Shown one piece after another: positions 26,042-35,378 of a DNA stretch of 55,635 nucleotides (within the stretch, counting starts at the first letter, position 1; every line of letters begins with the position of its first letter). Source of the DNA: CAYJAY01 sp964368445 (GTDB taxonomy: Bacteria; Bacillota; Clostridia; Oscillospirales; Ruminococcaceae); NCBI GenBank assembly GCA_964368445.1, contig CAYJAY010000014.1:1-55635 (forward strand), read 5' to 3'. The notes under the pieces are model-generated. The model was given only the letters and a program-made list of their open reading frames with translations. It made no database searches and was not told where the DNA came from. A program made the translations under genes and the position numbers.

Positions 26042-27583
26042 CTAACGTACCTTTCTTTCGTTTACTTTGCAGTTTTTTGCCGCGCCAAGGCCGAGGCCTG
26101 TGGTGTTTTGCAACACGCTTAAACCATCGTCAAGCTTTTTCATCTCGGAACGCTTCACAAGATATCCCGTTATACGAATAACGTCGCTATCGCTTCGATA
26201 GAACGAAAGGAAACGAATATCAAGGTTAAACGCTCCTCTAAGTATATCGAGAACATATTTCGGGTTTTTATTAACCGTTATGTCAACCGGGAAGATATCG
26301 CCGACACCGGAACGGAAATATTTATGAAAACGATTTATGTTGTTAAGGTGGTCTATCATGCTTTCGGGTTCTTCGCCAATCGGAATACGAACGCCGGGGC
26401 TTGCGTCTTGGTCTGTGTCTATGCCGACTTGGGCATGAAGAAGATATCTTCCTCCTGTTGCTTCACAGTATGGTGCGTTGTGGTTATCGTTGAACTTTTC
26501 GATGTAGTCCATGATTTCCACGCCAAGGTTGTCGGCGACTTCGCTGTGTCCGAAACGACCCTCAAGACCCTCTTTTTCAAGCAGAGTATTAACACATTCC
26601 GCAAGACCCACCATTCCATACATTGCGGTGAATTTATCTAAAGACACAAGACCTTCTTTTGCAAGAAAGTTATATTCAAAAAATCCGCTTTGTTCCACAA
26701 CAAATTTAATGCGCTCGTCCATGTATAAAGCCATCGTTTTAAGAACGTATGGCAACATGTTTTCAAAGAAATCTTTTTTGTCACGGCTTCGTTTTGCAAT
26801 ACCATTCAACAAAAGACGAGAAAGGGTGTATGAACCGCCGCCTTCCAAAAGTGCGTTGTAACAGCTCGAGATGCAATAGCTGTCGCCAAGGTCTCCCCGG
26901 TACATCGTGTCGTTTGCAAAACTTGGTTTTGCCGAATGTAAAGCGCATTCGATGCCGCTGATGATGAAATCGTCCGGCGTGTCTTTTGAAACGCGCATGG
27001 TTAGGTTTGGCACGGCGTTTTCAAGTTCAGACTCAACTTGCATAAGAAGTTTTCCGGCTCTTGTGGCAACAGGTCCTATGTTTGCGTGGCAGAACGAGTC
27101 TACAATAGTCCTGTCGATCGAGGTATAAAAAAGTTTGAACTTTTTCAACACCGTTTGGTCATCAAGGTCTTTAATAAATGGATCTAGCAAAACATCTAAA
27201 TTACCTACATATACAGGATAGTTGGTTATGCTAGGGACGTTGTGATAGATTATTAGAAGGCTGTTGATAGCCTCGTCAAGGTCTTTTGGAGGGTCAAGTT
27301 GAAGAAACTTGCTTCCATTTTTGAGAAATTTTTGATAGTCCGGGCAGATATATCTCGGGCGATAGGGTGCTTCTCCCTCGTTTAAGTTACAGATACAACG
27401 CCTGTCATATTCAGAACGCAAAAGGTCGTCGAGCCCCTCAGGTTCATCAAGCACCGAAAGAAAGTTTTCGGCGGCACGGGCAAGCGCGGTTACCTTTTGT
27501 TCGTGTGTTAAAGTTGAGCTTTTTATTATGTCAAGAATGTCATTGCGTTTTTTCTCGACAGTTGTTAGACTTATTTCTTTCAT
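26042..27583 (-). CDS. yjjI: YjjI-family glycyl radical enzyme
   Basis: A 513-residue protein in the YjjI family (DUF3029). The C-terminal radical site is seen as VIRITGYLVKRSEM (glycine near residue 472), with the R-x-x-G-Y core; a probable thiyl cysteine lies in GDSYCISSCYNALLEGGGS near 230. It is shorter than pyruvate formate-lyase (about 760) and matches YjjI length. It is activated by the adjacent YjjW. YjjI's substrate is, as far as I know, unsettled; in E. coli yjjIW lie beside the deo nucleoside genes, and here beside a nucleoside transporter. ATG 27583 follows AGAGGA. Confidence 0.9.
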   Translation of the reverse strand: MKEISLTTVEKKRNDILDIIKSSTLTHEQKVTALARAAENFLSVLDEPEGLDDLLRSEYDRRCICNLNEGEAPYRPRYICPDYQKFLKNGSKFLQLDPPKDLDEAINSLLIIYHNVPSITNYPVYVGNLDVLLDPFIKDLDDQTVLKKFKLFYTSIDRTIVDSFCHANIGPVATRAGKLLMQVESELENAVPNLTMRVSKDTPDDFIISGIECALHSAKPSFANDTMYRGDLGDSYCISSCYNALLEGGGSYTLSRLLLNGIAKRSRDKKDFFENMLPYVLKTMALYMDERIKFVVEQSGFFEYNFLAKEGLVSLDKFTAMYGMVGLAECVNTLLEKEGLEGRFGHSEVADNLGVEIMDYIEKFNDNHNAPYCEATGGRYLLHAQVGIDTDQDASPGVRIPIGEEPESMIDHLNNINRFHKYFRSGVGDIFPVDITVNKNPKYVLDILRGAFNLDIRFLSFYRSDSDVIRITGYLVKRSEMKKLDDGLSVLQNTTGLGLGAAKNCKVNERKVR

Positions 27584-27640
27584 TTTATCCTCTGCTGTTA
27601 ATCTTATAAAAGTTTATATAATAATTATTAAATATAATAT

Positions 27641-27669
27641 ATTATATTTACCCACATATATAGTATCAA
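27641..27669 (-). promoter_or_regulatory. Promoter for yjjI-yjjW
   Basis: Read on the minus strand: TTGATA (27669-27664), 17-nt spacer, TATAAT (27646-27641). A near-consensus match, giving a leader of about 50 nt before the yjjI ATG. Confidence 0.75.
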
Positions 27670-27846
27670 ATTTTCAAGCAACTTTCAACATATAAAAATT
27701 CAATATCGACAAAAAAACCAACAAAGTTATTTCGAGAAAATTTGTCATATTAACTTGTTTTGCAATTTGCAATATGAATTTGTTAATTTTATTAAAACAA
27801 AATTTTTCATCTATTTAACTATTCAAAATTAATTAAATTAAAACAG

Positions 27847-27875
27847 TTGGCAATCGTTTTTTTGTGTGTTATTAT
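27847..27875 (+). promoter_or_regulatory. Promoter for the ROK gene
   Basis: TTGGCA (27847-27852), 17 nt, TATTAT (27870-27875); a TATAAG sits at 27875-27880 as an alternate -10. The leader of about 140 nt contains a palindrome and a possible tiny leader frame. Confidence 0.65.
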
Positions 27876-27909
27876 ATAAGATGAAAATATTTTTTAAGGT
27901 GGAGTTAAT

Positions 27910-27951
27910 TTGAAATTAAATTTCAAACGTGAGTTTGTTTTTTTTGATTAA
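27910..27951 (+). other. Possible 13-residue leader peptide and palindrome
   Basis: AAGGTGGAG at 27896-27904 stands 5 nt ahead of TTG 27910, which opens a 13-codon frame (LKLNFKREFVFFD) ending at 27951. Within it, TTTGAAAT-TAA-ATTTCAAA is an 8-bp inverted repeat that could be a protein-binding site or an RNA hairpin. Both are weak, sequence-only readings; neither is known for ROK genes. Confidence 0.3.
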
Positions 27952-28030
27952 TATGTTAATAGCATTTTACCACTTTAAAATTCATTGTGGCAAAACCGCC
28001 CAAAACATCAAGAAAGGAATGGATATTAAA

Positions 28031-29428
28031 ATGAACAATACAGTTCAAAAACTGAAGTTCACCCCTAAGTTGGACCCTGAATTTAAACCTATTTCTATCG
28101 AAAACAGCAACTATAAAAACGCGCTTAAACAATATGGTGAAAGCGTTAAAGTTAAGGTTGCGATTGTTGGGGAGGGTGACTTTGTTTCAACGACCGAAAC
28201 AGAAGTTTTTCCCGAAACTGCCGAAAAAAATGAGATGAACAAACAATATATAGAACGACTTGTTAAATCACTTATCTGGATTAAAGGCGGATATAAGATA
28301 GTTTTTGCGGGGCCCGATTATATCGGAGAATATTTAAAACAAAGTTATAGACCAAACGGTTTAAAGGATTTTGACGCGGTTTTTATGGGTAAGGTATACG
28401 GAAAACCGTTTGAAGTTGTGGTAACCGACTTTGAAAAGGTACCTCAATCGAACGAGCAAAGCAAAAATGTCGGGAGAAATCTCGATGGTTGCAGAATTGG
28501 TTTTGACGCAGGCGGAAGCGACCGCAAGGTTTCGGCAGTGGTCGACGGCGAACCTATCTTCAGCGAAGAGGTAATATGGCACCCGAAGCTTCAAAGCGAC
28601 CCTAAATATCATTATGAAGGAATACTCGACAGCTTTAAAAGAGCGGCTCAAAAAATGCCGAGAGTCGACGCAATAGGAATAAGCTCAGCCGGAATTTTTA
28701 TCGACAACCAACCAAGAGCTGCTTCTTTGTTTCGCCTTGTTTCGGACAGTGATTTTGAAAAATATGTGAAAAATATCTTTTATGATGCGGCAAAAGAGAT
28801 TGGCGATGTTCCCATCGAAGTTGCAAACGACGGAGATGTTACTGCACTAGCTGGGTCTATGAGCATGAACCAAAACAGCGTGCTTGGAATTGCAATGGGA
28901 ACGAGCGAGGCGGTTGGTTATGTCGACCAAAACGGCAACATCACGGGTTGGCTTAACGAACTTGCGTTTGTTCCGGTAGATCTTAATGAAAATGCCGAGG
29001 TCGACGAATGGTCGCTCGACAAAGGTGTTGGGGTTAGCTATTTCTCGCAAGATGCAGTGATTAAGCTTGCGCCTGCCGCAAAAATAGAGCTTGACAACGA
29101 TCTTTCGCCGGCGGAAAAACTTAAATTTGTTCAAGACCTTATGGCGAATGATGACGAGAGAGCAAAGGCTATATATGAAGATATCGGAATATACCTTGGA
29201 TATGCGCTTGCATACTACAGCGAATTTTATGACATAAACAAGGTTTTGCTTTTGGGGCGCGTGACGTCCGGCAAAGGCGGTAACCTTTTGATTAACAAGG
29301 CCAACGAAGTTTTAAAAGCCGAGTTTGAACAACTTTCAAACAAGATAGAGATTGTAACCCCCGATGAAAAGATGAAACGAGTTGGGCAATCGATTGCCGC
29401 CGCAAGCCTGCCAAAGATAGTTAAATAG
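28031..29428 (+). CDS. ROK-family protein with long N-terminal region
   Basis: A 465-residue protein; typical ROK kinases are about 300. Residues 1-145 form an unnamed N-terminal region. The ROK core starts near 155: GFDAGGSDRKVSAVVDGEP takes the place of the usual DxGGT-type phosphate loop, AIGISSAG follows, VANDGDVTALAGS holds the catalytic Asp, and IAMGTSEAVGYVDQNG replaces the usual GTGxG sugar site. There is no Cys-rich zinc site as in classic glucokinases. It probably phosphorylates or binds a sugar, but these departures make the substrate unclear. The start at 28031 follows AAAGGA with 12 nt spacing; 28019 is in frame but directly abuts that site. Confidence 0.8.
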   Translation: MNNTVQKLKFTPKLDPEFKPISIENSNYKNALKQYGESVKVKVAIVGEGDFVSTTETEVFPETAEKNEMNKQYIERLVKSLIWIKGGYKIVFAGPDYIGEYLKQSYRPNGLKDFDAVFMGKVYGKPFEVVVTDFEKVPQSNEQSKNVGRNLDGCRIGFDAGGSDRKVSAVVDGEPIFSEEVIWHPKLQSDPKYHYEGILDSFKRAAQKMPRVDAIGISSAGIFIDNQPRAASLFRLVSDSDFEKYVKNIFYDAAKEIGDVPIEVANDGDVTALAGSMSMNQNSVLGIAMGTSEAVGYVDQNGNITGWLNELAFVPVDLNENAEVDEWSLDKGVGVSYFSQDAVIKLAPAAKIELDNDLSPAEKLKFVQDLMANDDERAKAIYEDIGIYLGYALAYYSEFYDINKVLLLGRVTSGKGGNLLINKANEVLKAEFEQLSNKIEIVTPDEKMKRVGQSIAAASLPKIVK

Positions 29429-29443
29429 TTAAATAATTAAAAC

Positions 29444-29497
29444 AAAAACAAACGCTACCAAGGTTTAAGAAATTTCCTTTTGATAGCGTTTGTTTTT
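29444..29497. terminator. Bidirectional terminator
   Basis: Stem of 14 bp (AAAAACAAACGCTA with TAGCGTTTGTTTTT) extended by CAAGG-CCTTTTG around a loop. It is A-rich on the left and T-rich on the right, so it can end both the ROK gene (+) and the PAS-GGDEF-EAL gene (-). Confidence 0.85.
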
Positions 29498-29512
29498 AAT
29501 TTGTTTTAATAA

Positions 29513-31687
29513 TTAAAGATATTTTTTTTCAAATTGGTCTATAGGGATAGGCCTTGAGAATAGATAACCTTGTCCGATATTGCAGTTTTTGTTTTGTAAG
29601 AATTCTCGCTGTTGTTCCGTTTCAACCCCTTCGGCCACGAGTTGCTGAACTCCAAGACTTTGACACATCTTTATTGCATATTCGACGATGGTTGCAGATT
29701 TTATGTCGGTGCATATGTTGTCTATTAAGCTCTTGTCGAATTTGATTTGAGAAAAATGCATCGATGTTAACATTTTAAGGTTAGAGTATTCTGCACCAAA
29801 ATCGTCAAGAGCCAAACCAAACCCATTGTCATATGCTTTTTTAAGCACAAGTTCAAGATGTGAATTTTCTATTGTGTTGTCGGTTTCGGTTACCTCAAGT
29901 TCGATTAAGTTGTGCGGAACATTATAACTGTCACATATATGTGAAATTTCTTCTATAATATTTCGTTCCATAAGGGTTATTCGAGAAAGGTTTACAGAAA
30001 CTTTAATCATGTGACCTTTTTTTAACCACTGAGAAATCTTTTCACACACCGTTTCCACAACAAACAAATCCACATGTCGAATGATTTTTTCGGTTTCGTA
30101 TAATGGCAAAAATGACAGCGGTAACTCAAGGTTTCCGTCGATATCAAACTTTCTGATTAAAGCTTCCGCACCCGCAATTTTGTTTGCTTTAAGGTCGATT
30201 TGTGGCTGAAGGTAGACAGCAAATCTGTCGTTTTGAAGTTCTGAAATCAGTGTTTGAATTAAGCTGTGTGAATATTTCACAACTTTGGAATTTTTGTTTG
30301 ATGCGGATTTATAGTAGGAGTGTTTCTCGATAGTCATAAGTTCGCCGGCATAAGCGATTTTTTGTTTAATGTCATAGTTTCCCTCGGCGAAGACATAACC
30401 AAACGAGAGATTGCAAAACTCACTTTGTTCAATCTCTTGTTTAAATCGATTGACTTTATTTTTAAAATCTATCTCGTCGACCTCAAAGTCCAACACTATA
30501 AATTCATCGTCGCCTATGCGATAGCAGTTGTTACCAAAAATCTCTTGCAACACGGTTGCGCTTTTTAAAAGTACCTTGTCGCCACTGCTGACGCCATAAA
30601 AATCGTTTATTGTGCTGAGCCCATTTATGTCTGCCGTTAAAATTCCTATTGATGCCGGGGGATTTTCTTGAATGTTTTTTATGACAGATTGATACTTTGC
30701 ACGGTTAAACACCAACGTGGTTTCGTCGATATATCTAATCTGTGACAACCTGTCGTATACCTTGCTTTTTTGAAGGTCGTCGATAACAAACGGAATTGTA
30801 GATTGAAGAATTTCGAGTTTATCCGTATTGGATTTTGGGTCTTTGACGACAACCAAACCTATAAGTTCGCCGTTGTCCGAGTATAACGGAGCATAAATTA
30901 CCGAGATAATATATGCAAGTTCGGCTTTGATTTTTTCCTCCAATATAAAATCGGAAACGGTTATATGTTTTGCGATGCCCTTCGAAAGGCTCGCGATAAA
31001 CGGCTTTATATGTTCTAGAGATATGCCGGAATATATATCAAGTTTGTTTTTGTTTCGCTCGGTGTCGGTTATATTAATGCTGTATATCTTGCCTTTTTTG
31101 AAATCGAACTCCAATATTAAAACAGAGTTTGCTTTGTAATAGTTTAATATTGTATTGAAAAACTGCGTTGATTGTTTGCGTATGTTTGAGTTTATTTGCG
31201 CATCTGTGTTTTTGGTGTCCGGTGTATCCAGTTCTTTAAGCAGGTTGTTTTCCACCATCTTAAGGTTGCCTATGCTGACAATCTCGCCGATAAGCCCCCT
31301 TGTATCATCCTGCGTAGAACCGAAACCACAGCTCCAGTATAGCGAGGGCTCTATTTCCCCTGTCGAGTTGACAAAAGGTATTTCATAGTTTATTGTGGAT
31401 TTGTTTTGTAAAAGTGTGGTGTCCTCGACATGATATCTGAATTTGTCTTTTTCATCAAGATATGTAGATTGCTCGACCGTAGTTCCGATTAACTTTTGAG
31501 AATCGACGCCGAAAAACTTCTCGTAGCTTTTGTTGAAAAAAATAAACTCGGCATCTTGATTTTTTATAAATATTGGATTAGGTAACGCTTTTAACGCCGA
31601 TTTATAAAAATCCAGCTCTTTTTCAACCAAATCAATCTTTTGCTCTAATGTCTCTAGTTCGCCTGTGCCGTGAAGGTCGTTGCTCAT
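29513..31687 (-). CDS. PAS-GGDEF-EAL cyclic di-GMP signalling protein
   Basis: A 724-residue soluble protein. An N-terminal PAS domain (ALPNPIFIKNQDAEFIFFNKSYEKFFG) is followed by a GAF-like region, a GGDEF domain and an EAL domain. The GGDEF motif reads RIGDDEF, with Asp in place of the second Gly, so cyclase activity is doubtful; the domain may bind GTP or only regulate. The EAL part is intact: GAEALIRK, VSVNLSR, LEVTET, LALDDFGAEYSN, IKFDKSL, VAEGVE, GQGYLFSRPIP. It therefore probably hydrolyses c-di-GMP. No membrane segment is seen. With the gene at 7309 this is the second EAL protein in the window. Confidence 0.88.
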   Translation of the reverse strand: MSNDLHGTGELETLEQKIDLVEKELDFYKSALKALPNPIFIKNQDAEFIFFNKSYEKFFGVDSQKLIGTTVEQSTYLDEKDKFRYHVEDTTLLQNKSTINYEIPFVNSTGEIEPSLYWSCGFGSTQDDTRGLIGEIVSIGNLKMVENNLLKELDTPDTKNTDAQINSNIRKQSTQFFNTILNYYKANSVLILEFDFKKGKIYSINITDTERNKNKLDIYSGISLEHIKPFIASLSKGIAKHITVSDFILEEKIKAELAYIISVIYAPLYSDNGELIGLVVVKDPKSNTDKLEILQSTIPFVIDDLQKSKVYDRLSQIRYIDETTLVFNRAKYQSVIKNIQENPPASIGILTADINGLSTINDFYGVSSGDKVLLKSATVLQEIFGNNCYRIGDDEFIVLDFEVDEIDFKNKVNRFKQEIEQSEFCNLSFGYVFAEGNYDIKQKIAYAGELMTIEKHSYYKSASNKNSKVVKYSHSLIQTLISELQNDRFAVYLQPQIDLKANKIAGAEALIRKFDIDGNLELPLSFLPLYETEKIIRHVDLFVVETVCEKISQWLKKGHMIKVSVNLSRITLMERNIIEEISHICDSYNVPHNLIELEVTETDNTIENSHLELVLKKAYDNGFGLALDDFGAEYSNLKMLTSMHFSQIKFDKSLIDNICTDIKSATIVEYAIKMCQSLGVQQLVAEGVETEQQREFLQNKNCNIGQGYLFSRPIPIDQFEKKYL

Positions 31688-31935
31688 CTTTTAATACCCC
31701 GAATATATGTGAAAAAACTATTAATAAATGCACTTTATTGAATAGTACCATATATTGTTAGCAAGGTCAATGATAATAGAGGAAATTTGTCGAAAAAGAT
31801 ATTAAAAGGTATTGTTTAATCTAATTCGCAAGATTGTGTGGCTATTATAGGGCCAACATGATATACTTAAAACGTTCAAAAAAACTGTCGAATTTGTGAC
31901 AGTTGATTAATATAACTCTAAAAGGAAATGTATAT

Positions 31936-33183
31936 ATGCAAAATAAAAATCAAAGTTTTGCAAGGATAAAAATCGCTTGCTATGTAACCAATATATGTAT
32001 GTCCGCCGTTATAATAGTTCCGGCGTTGCTTTTTGTGCCGTTTCGAGAGACGTTCGGCATTTCGTATACAATGCTGGGCTTTCTCACCGTCATCAATTTT
32101 TCTACTCAACTTTTAACCGATCTTGTTTTTTCGTTCTATTCACATAAGTTTAACATCGAAAAAACTGTTAAAAAGATACCTGTAATTGCGGCGTTGGGCT
32201 TTTCGATTTACGCCATAATGCCGGCCATGTTTGAACAACATGCGTATTTTTGGCTTGTTTTTGGCACGATAATATTTTCAAGCGCAAGCGGACTTGCCGA
32301 GGTTTTGATAAGCCCTGTAATAGCGGCTATCCCGTCAGAAAACCCCGACAGGGAGATGAGTAAGCTGCATTCGGTGTACGCATGGGGTGTTGTTGCGATA
32401 ACGGTGGTATCGACGGTTGTCATATATACGTTGGGTTCAGAAAATTGGCACATATTGGTCTTGATGCTGCTTATCATTCCGTTAGCTGGAATGATATTGT
32501 TTGCCGGCGTTAGTCTTCCTAAAATGCATGGCCACGAAAGACCGGTTGGTGTTGTTAAACTTTTTAAAAACAAAAGTATGTGGTTTTGCTTTTTCGTTAT
32601 CTTTTTCGGGGGAGCTAGTGAAAACATAATTTCTCAATGGAGCTCAACCTATCTTGAACAAGCTTTGGCGATACCTAAGATATGGGGTGACATGGTGGGG
32701 GTTGCGTTTTTTGCGGTTATGCTTGGGATTGGACGAAGCTTATACGCAAAAAAAGGAACAAACATAAAACGGACAATGTTTGTCGGGGCAATAGGGGCTA
32801 CCGTTTGTTATTTAATTATTATCTTTGTTGATATCCCTGTGATAACCGTTGTGTCGTGTGCGACTATTGGGTATTTTGTCGCGATGCTTTGGCCGGGCAG
32901 TTTGGTGTTGGTTCAGCAAAAGTTCCCCAAAAGCGGGGTAGCAATCTTTGCACTGATGGCGGCAGGGGGAGACCTTGGTTCTTCGATAGGCCCACAGATT
33001 ATGGGGGCGGTAGCCGATATAGCAATGCAAAATCAAGCTGTTTTGAGGTTTGGCGAAAGCTTTGGATATTCCGCCGAACAAATAGGAATGAAATGCGGAA
33101 TGGCGGTTGTGATTTTGTTTCCGGTACTGTGCGCGGTTTTGCTCGGGAGCTCTTATTTTAAAAAGCAAAATAAAGACACTTAA
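31936..33183 (+). CDS. Major facilitator superfamily transporter
   Basis: A 415-residue protein with about 12 hydrophobic helices, full length for MFS. The start is ATG 31936 behind AAAGGAA (31921-31927); 33 nt of upstream in-frame sequence lack a ribosome site. The sequence resembles sugar permeases of the FucP type (GIGRSLYAKKG after the central loop; GGDLGSSIGPQIMGAVAD), but the substrate cannot be named. It is followed 45 nt later by a MATE transporter, perhaps on the same transcript. A small hairpin AACTGTC-GACAGTT (31883-31904) precedes it. Confidence 0.8.
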   Translation: MQNKNQSFARIKIACYVTNICMSAVIIVPALLFVPFRETFGISYTMLGFLTVINFSTQLLTDLVFSFYSHKFNIEKTVKKIPVIAALGFSIYAIMPAMFEQHAYFWLVFGTIIFSSASGLAEVLISPVIAAIPSENPDREMSKLHSVYAWGVVAITVVSTVVIYTLGSENWHILVLMLLIIPLAGMILFAGVSLPKMHGHERPVGVVKLFKNKSMWFCFFVIFFGGASENIISQWSSTYLEQALAIPKIWGDMVGVAFFAVMLGIGRSLYAKKGTNIKRTMFVGAIGATVCYLIIIFVDIPVITVVSCATIGYFVAMLWPGSLVLVQQKFPKSGVAIFALMAAGGDLGSSIGPQIMGAVADIAMQNQAVLRFGESFGYSAEQIGMKCGMAVVILFPVLCAVLLGSSYFKKQNKDT

Positions 33184-33227
33184 ATTTAATGGTTTAGGAA
33201 CTACATATTTTTTGATGGATATTAATT

Positions 33228-34568
33228 ATGATAAAAACAATTGATTTAAACAACGATCCGATAAAAAAACTATTTTCATACTATCTGTTTTCTTCGGTTT
33301 TCGGCATAGTTGTAAAATCGGTGCACACTATTTTGGACGGGATTTTTGTAAGCAACGGAGTAGGCCCCGAGGCGCTTGCGGCCGTGAGCATCTATCTTCC
33401 GATATTGCTTTGTATAATGGCGATAACCTCCGGCATAGCAATGGGCGGTTCGACCGTTGCGTCGATTAGAATAGGGGAACAAAAGTTCATAAGCGCTCAG
33501 ACGATTTTCATGTCATCTATGATATTAATCTTTTTAACTGGAGTCGTTTTTGGAGCAGTGTTTTTAGCATTTCCGTATGAAATAAGCCGGTTGTTCGGAG
33601 CAAACGATGTGGTCATTGAAATGACGGTTGAATATGGGATGTATATAAGCTATTTCTTGCCGATATATACGCTGTTCACGGGACTTGCTATATTTGTACG
33701 AAACGACCGCAACCCTACATTATCGATGGCCTCGATGATTGCAAGCGCGGTCGTAAATATGATATTGAATTATGTATTTATCTTTCGCTTTGACATGGCT
33801 TTAAAAGGCGCGGCGGTGGCAACCGGAATTTCTCAAGTCGTTGGTTTTTTTATTCTCATGATGCATTTTGTGAAAAAAGATAGAGATTTCACGATAAGTT
33901 TCAAAAGTTTAAAGTTTTTAAACCATGAATTAAAAATGGTTTTTGCAATAGGATTTCCGACATTTATTAACGACTTTTCATACGCCTTTATCTCGGTTTT
34001 GTTTAACATAATAATTATGGGCCTTGGTGGAGAGATAGCGGTTTCGGCGTTTACAATAATGATTTATATAACAACTCTTTTGTACAACATCTATGTTGGA
34101 ATGGGGCAGGGGATGCAACCTGTTTTAAGCTTTAATTTTGGGGCGGGGAACAAAAAAAGAGTTTATGAAAGTTATCATCTTGTGATTATGAGCGGTATAA
34201 TATCCTCTTTAATAATATCGGCCGTTTGTTTAGTGTTAAATGAAAAAATGGTGTTGCTTTTTAATCGAGATAATGAGGAACTCATCGAGATGGCGACTAT
34301 GGCAAACAAATTTGTGTTTTACTCTATGCCTTTTGTCGCGATAAACATAATCGTTTCGGTTTTCTTTCAATCAATTGGAAAGTTTAAAGAAGCGGCAATT
34401 ATAAACACTCTTAGAGGTATAGTGTTGTTGACCATTTTAATCTTTCTTTTAAGTAAAACGTTAGGTCTTTTTGGTGTGTGGTTAGTTTACCCTGTTTCGG
34501 AGGTTATAGCTTTTGGAATGTGTCTTTTCTTTATGATAAGACAAAAAGAAGTGCCGAAAATCTATTAA
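33228..34568 (+). CDS. MATE-family efflux transporter
   Basis: A 446-residue, 12-helix transporter of the MATE family. It opens with FSYYLFSSVFGIVVKSVHTILDGIFVSNGVG, a MATE-like first helix pair, and has the matching second-half segment IGFPTFINDFSYAFISVLFN, with VGMGQGMQPVLSFNFGAGN between the halves. Such proteins export cationic compounds, drugs or metabolites with Na+ or H+. It overlaps the convergent TSUP gene by 4 nt at the end. Confidence 0.9.
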   Translation: MIKTIDLNNDPIKKLFSYYLFSSVFGIVVKSVHTILDGIFVSNGVGPEALAAVSIYLPILLCIMAITSGIAMGGSTVASIRIGEQKFISAQTIFMSSMILIFLTGVVFGAVFLAFPYEISRLFGANDVVIEMTVEYGMYISYFLPIYTLFTGLAIFVRNDRNPTLSMASMIASAVVNMILNYVFIFRFDMALKGAAVATGISQVVGFFILMMHFVKKDRDFTISFKSLKFLNHELKMVFAIGFPTFINDFSYAFISVLFNIIIMGLGGEIAVSAFTIMIYITTLLYNIYVGMGQGMQPVLSFNFGAGNKKRVYESYHLVIMSGIISSLIISAVCLVLNEKMVLLFNRDNEELIEMATMANKFVFYSMPFVAINIIVSVFFQSIGKFKEAAIINTLRGIVLLTILIFLLSKTLGLFGVWLVYPVSEVIAFGMCLFFMIRQKEVPKIY

Positions 34569-35335
34569 AGTATGTCTAAAATTATTTTTCCGAAAAGCAG
34601 AACAATTACAATAAAAATAACCGGACGAATAAACTTTGCGCCGTTTTTAATAGCCAAAGAAGATCCGAGATAGTTTCCGGCAATTGCACAAATTGCCGCC
34701 GGAATTCCGATAATGAAAAGAACTTTTCCGCCAATGATATACGCGACAAGTGCTCCTATGTTGGAGGCAAGATTAACTATCTTTGCGTTGCCGGAACTTA
34801 TAAGAAGGCTGTGTCTTAGAAGTCCCGTAAACAAAAGGACATAGAACGTTCCGGCTCCGGGTCCAAAAAAACCATCATATCCGCCTACAATAAGCCCAAT
34901 AGCAAGCGATATGACGTTTTGTTTTGCGACCGATATGCTAATGTTTTGTTCGGGTTTTTCTTTGCCAAATCCTTTGTTAAACACCAAAAATAAAGCGACT
35001 AATGGCAAGAGTACCATAAGGGTTATCTGTAGATATCTCTCGTCCAACATGAGCGCAAGTCGTGCCCCAAAGTTTGAGCCAACCAAAGCTCCAGCCGCCG
35101 CTATCAAGGCGGTTCGAAGATTGACATTGCCGGATTTTGTATATTTAATAGCGCTTATCGTTGTTCCAAGACTCATTGCGAATTTATTTGTTCCATACGC
35201 AAAATGAACGGGAAGTCCGGCAAAAAGATAGGCAGGTATCGAGATAATGCCACCTCCGCCGGCAATCGAATCCGCAAACCCCGCCAAAAATACAAGCGGA
35301 CACACGATAAGCAGTTGTACAATAACCTGATCCAT
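34565..35335 (-). CDS. TSUP (TauE/SafE) family transporter
   Basis: A 256-residue, eight-helix protein with the family's two conserved motifs: N-terminal GFADSIAGGGGIISIPAYLFAGLP and internal GGYDGFFGPGAGTFYVLLF. The family exports or imports sulfite, sulfonates or other sulfur anions; the substrate here is not visible. It is preceded by GAAAGGA and followed 4 nt inside the end of the MATE gene. Confidence 0.9.
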   Translation of the reverse strand: MDQVIVQLLIVCPLVFLAGFADSIAGGGGIISIPAYLFAGLPVHFAYGTNKFAMSLGTTISAIKYTKSGNVNLRTALIAAAGALVGSNFGARLALMLDERYLQITLMVLLPLVALFLVFNKGFGKEKPEQNISISVAKQNVISLAIGLIVGGYDGFFGPGAGTFYVLLFTGLLRHSLLISSGNAKIVNLASNIGALVAYIIGGKVLFIIGIPAAICAIAGNYLGSSLAIKNGAKFIRPVIFIVIVLLFGKIILDIL

Positions 35336-35378
35336 TTAAAGTCCTTTCAAAATTCGTTCAAATAAAAGCAAAACAAAG

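Larger units (their letters stand above)
27584..27909. other. Divergent promoter region between yjjI and the ROK gene
   Basis: A 326-nt AT-rich stretch with no gene. It holds a minus-strand promoter for yjjI (27641-27669) and a plus-strand promoter for the ROK gene (27847-27875). No further RNA structure is obvious. Confidence 0.6.
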
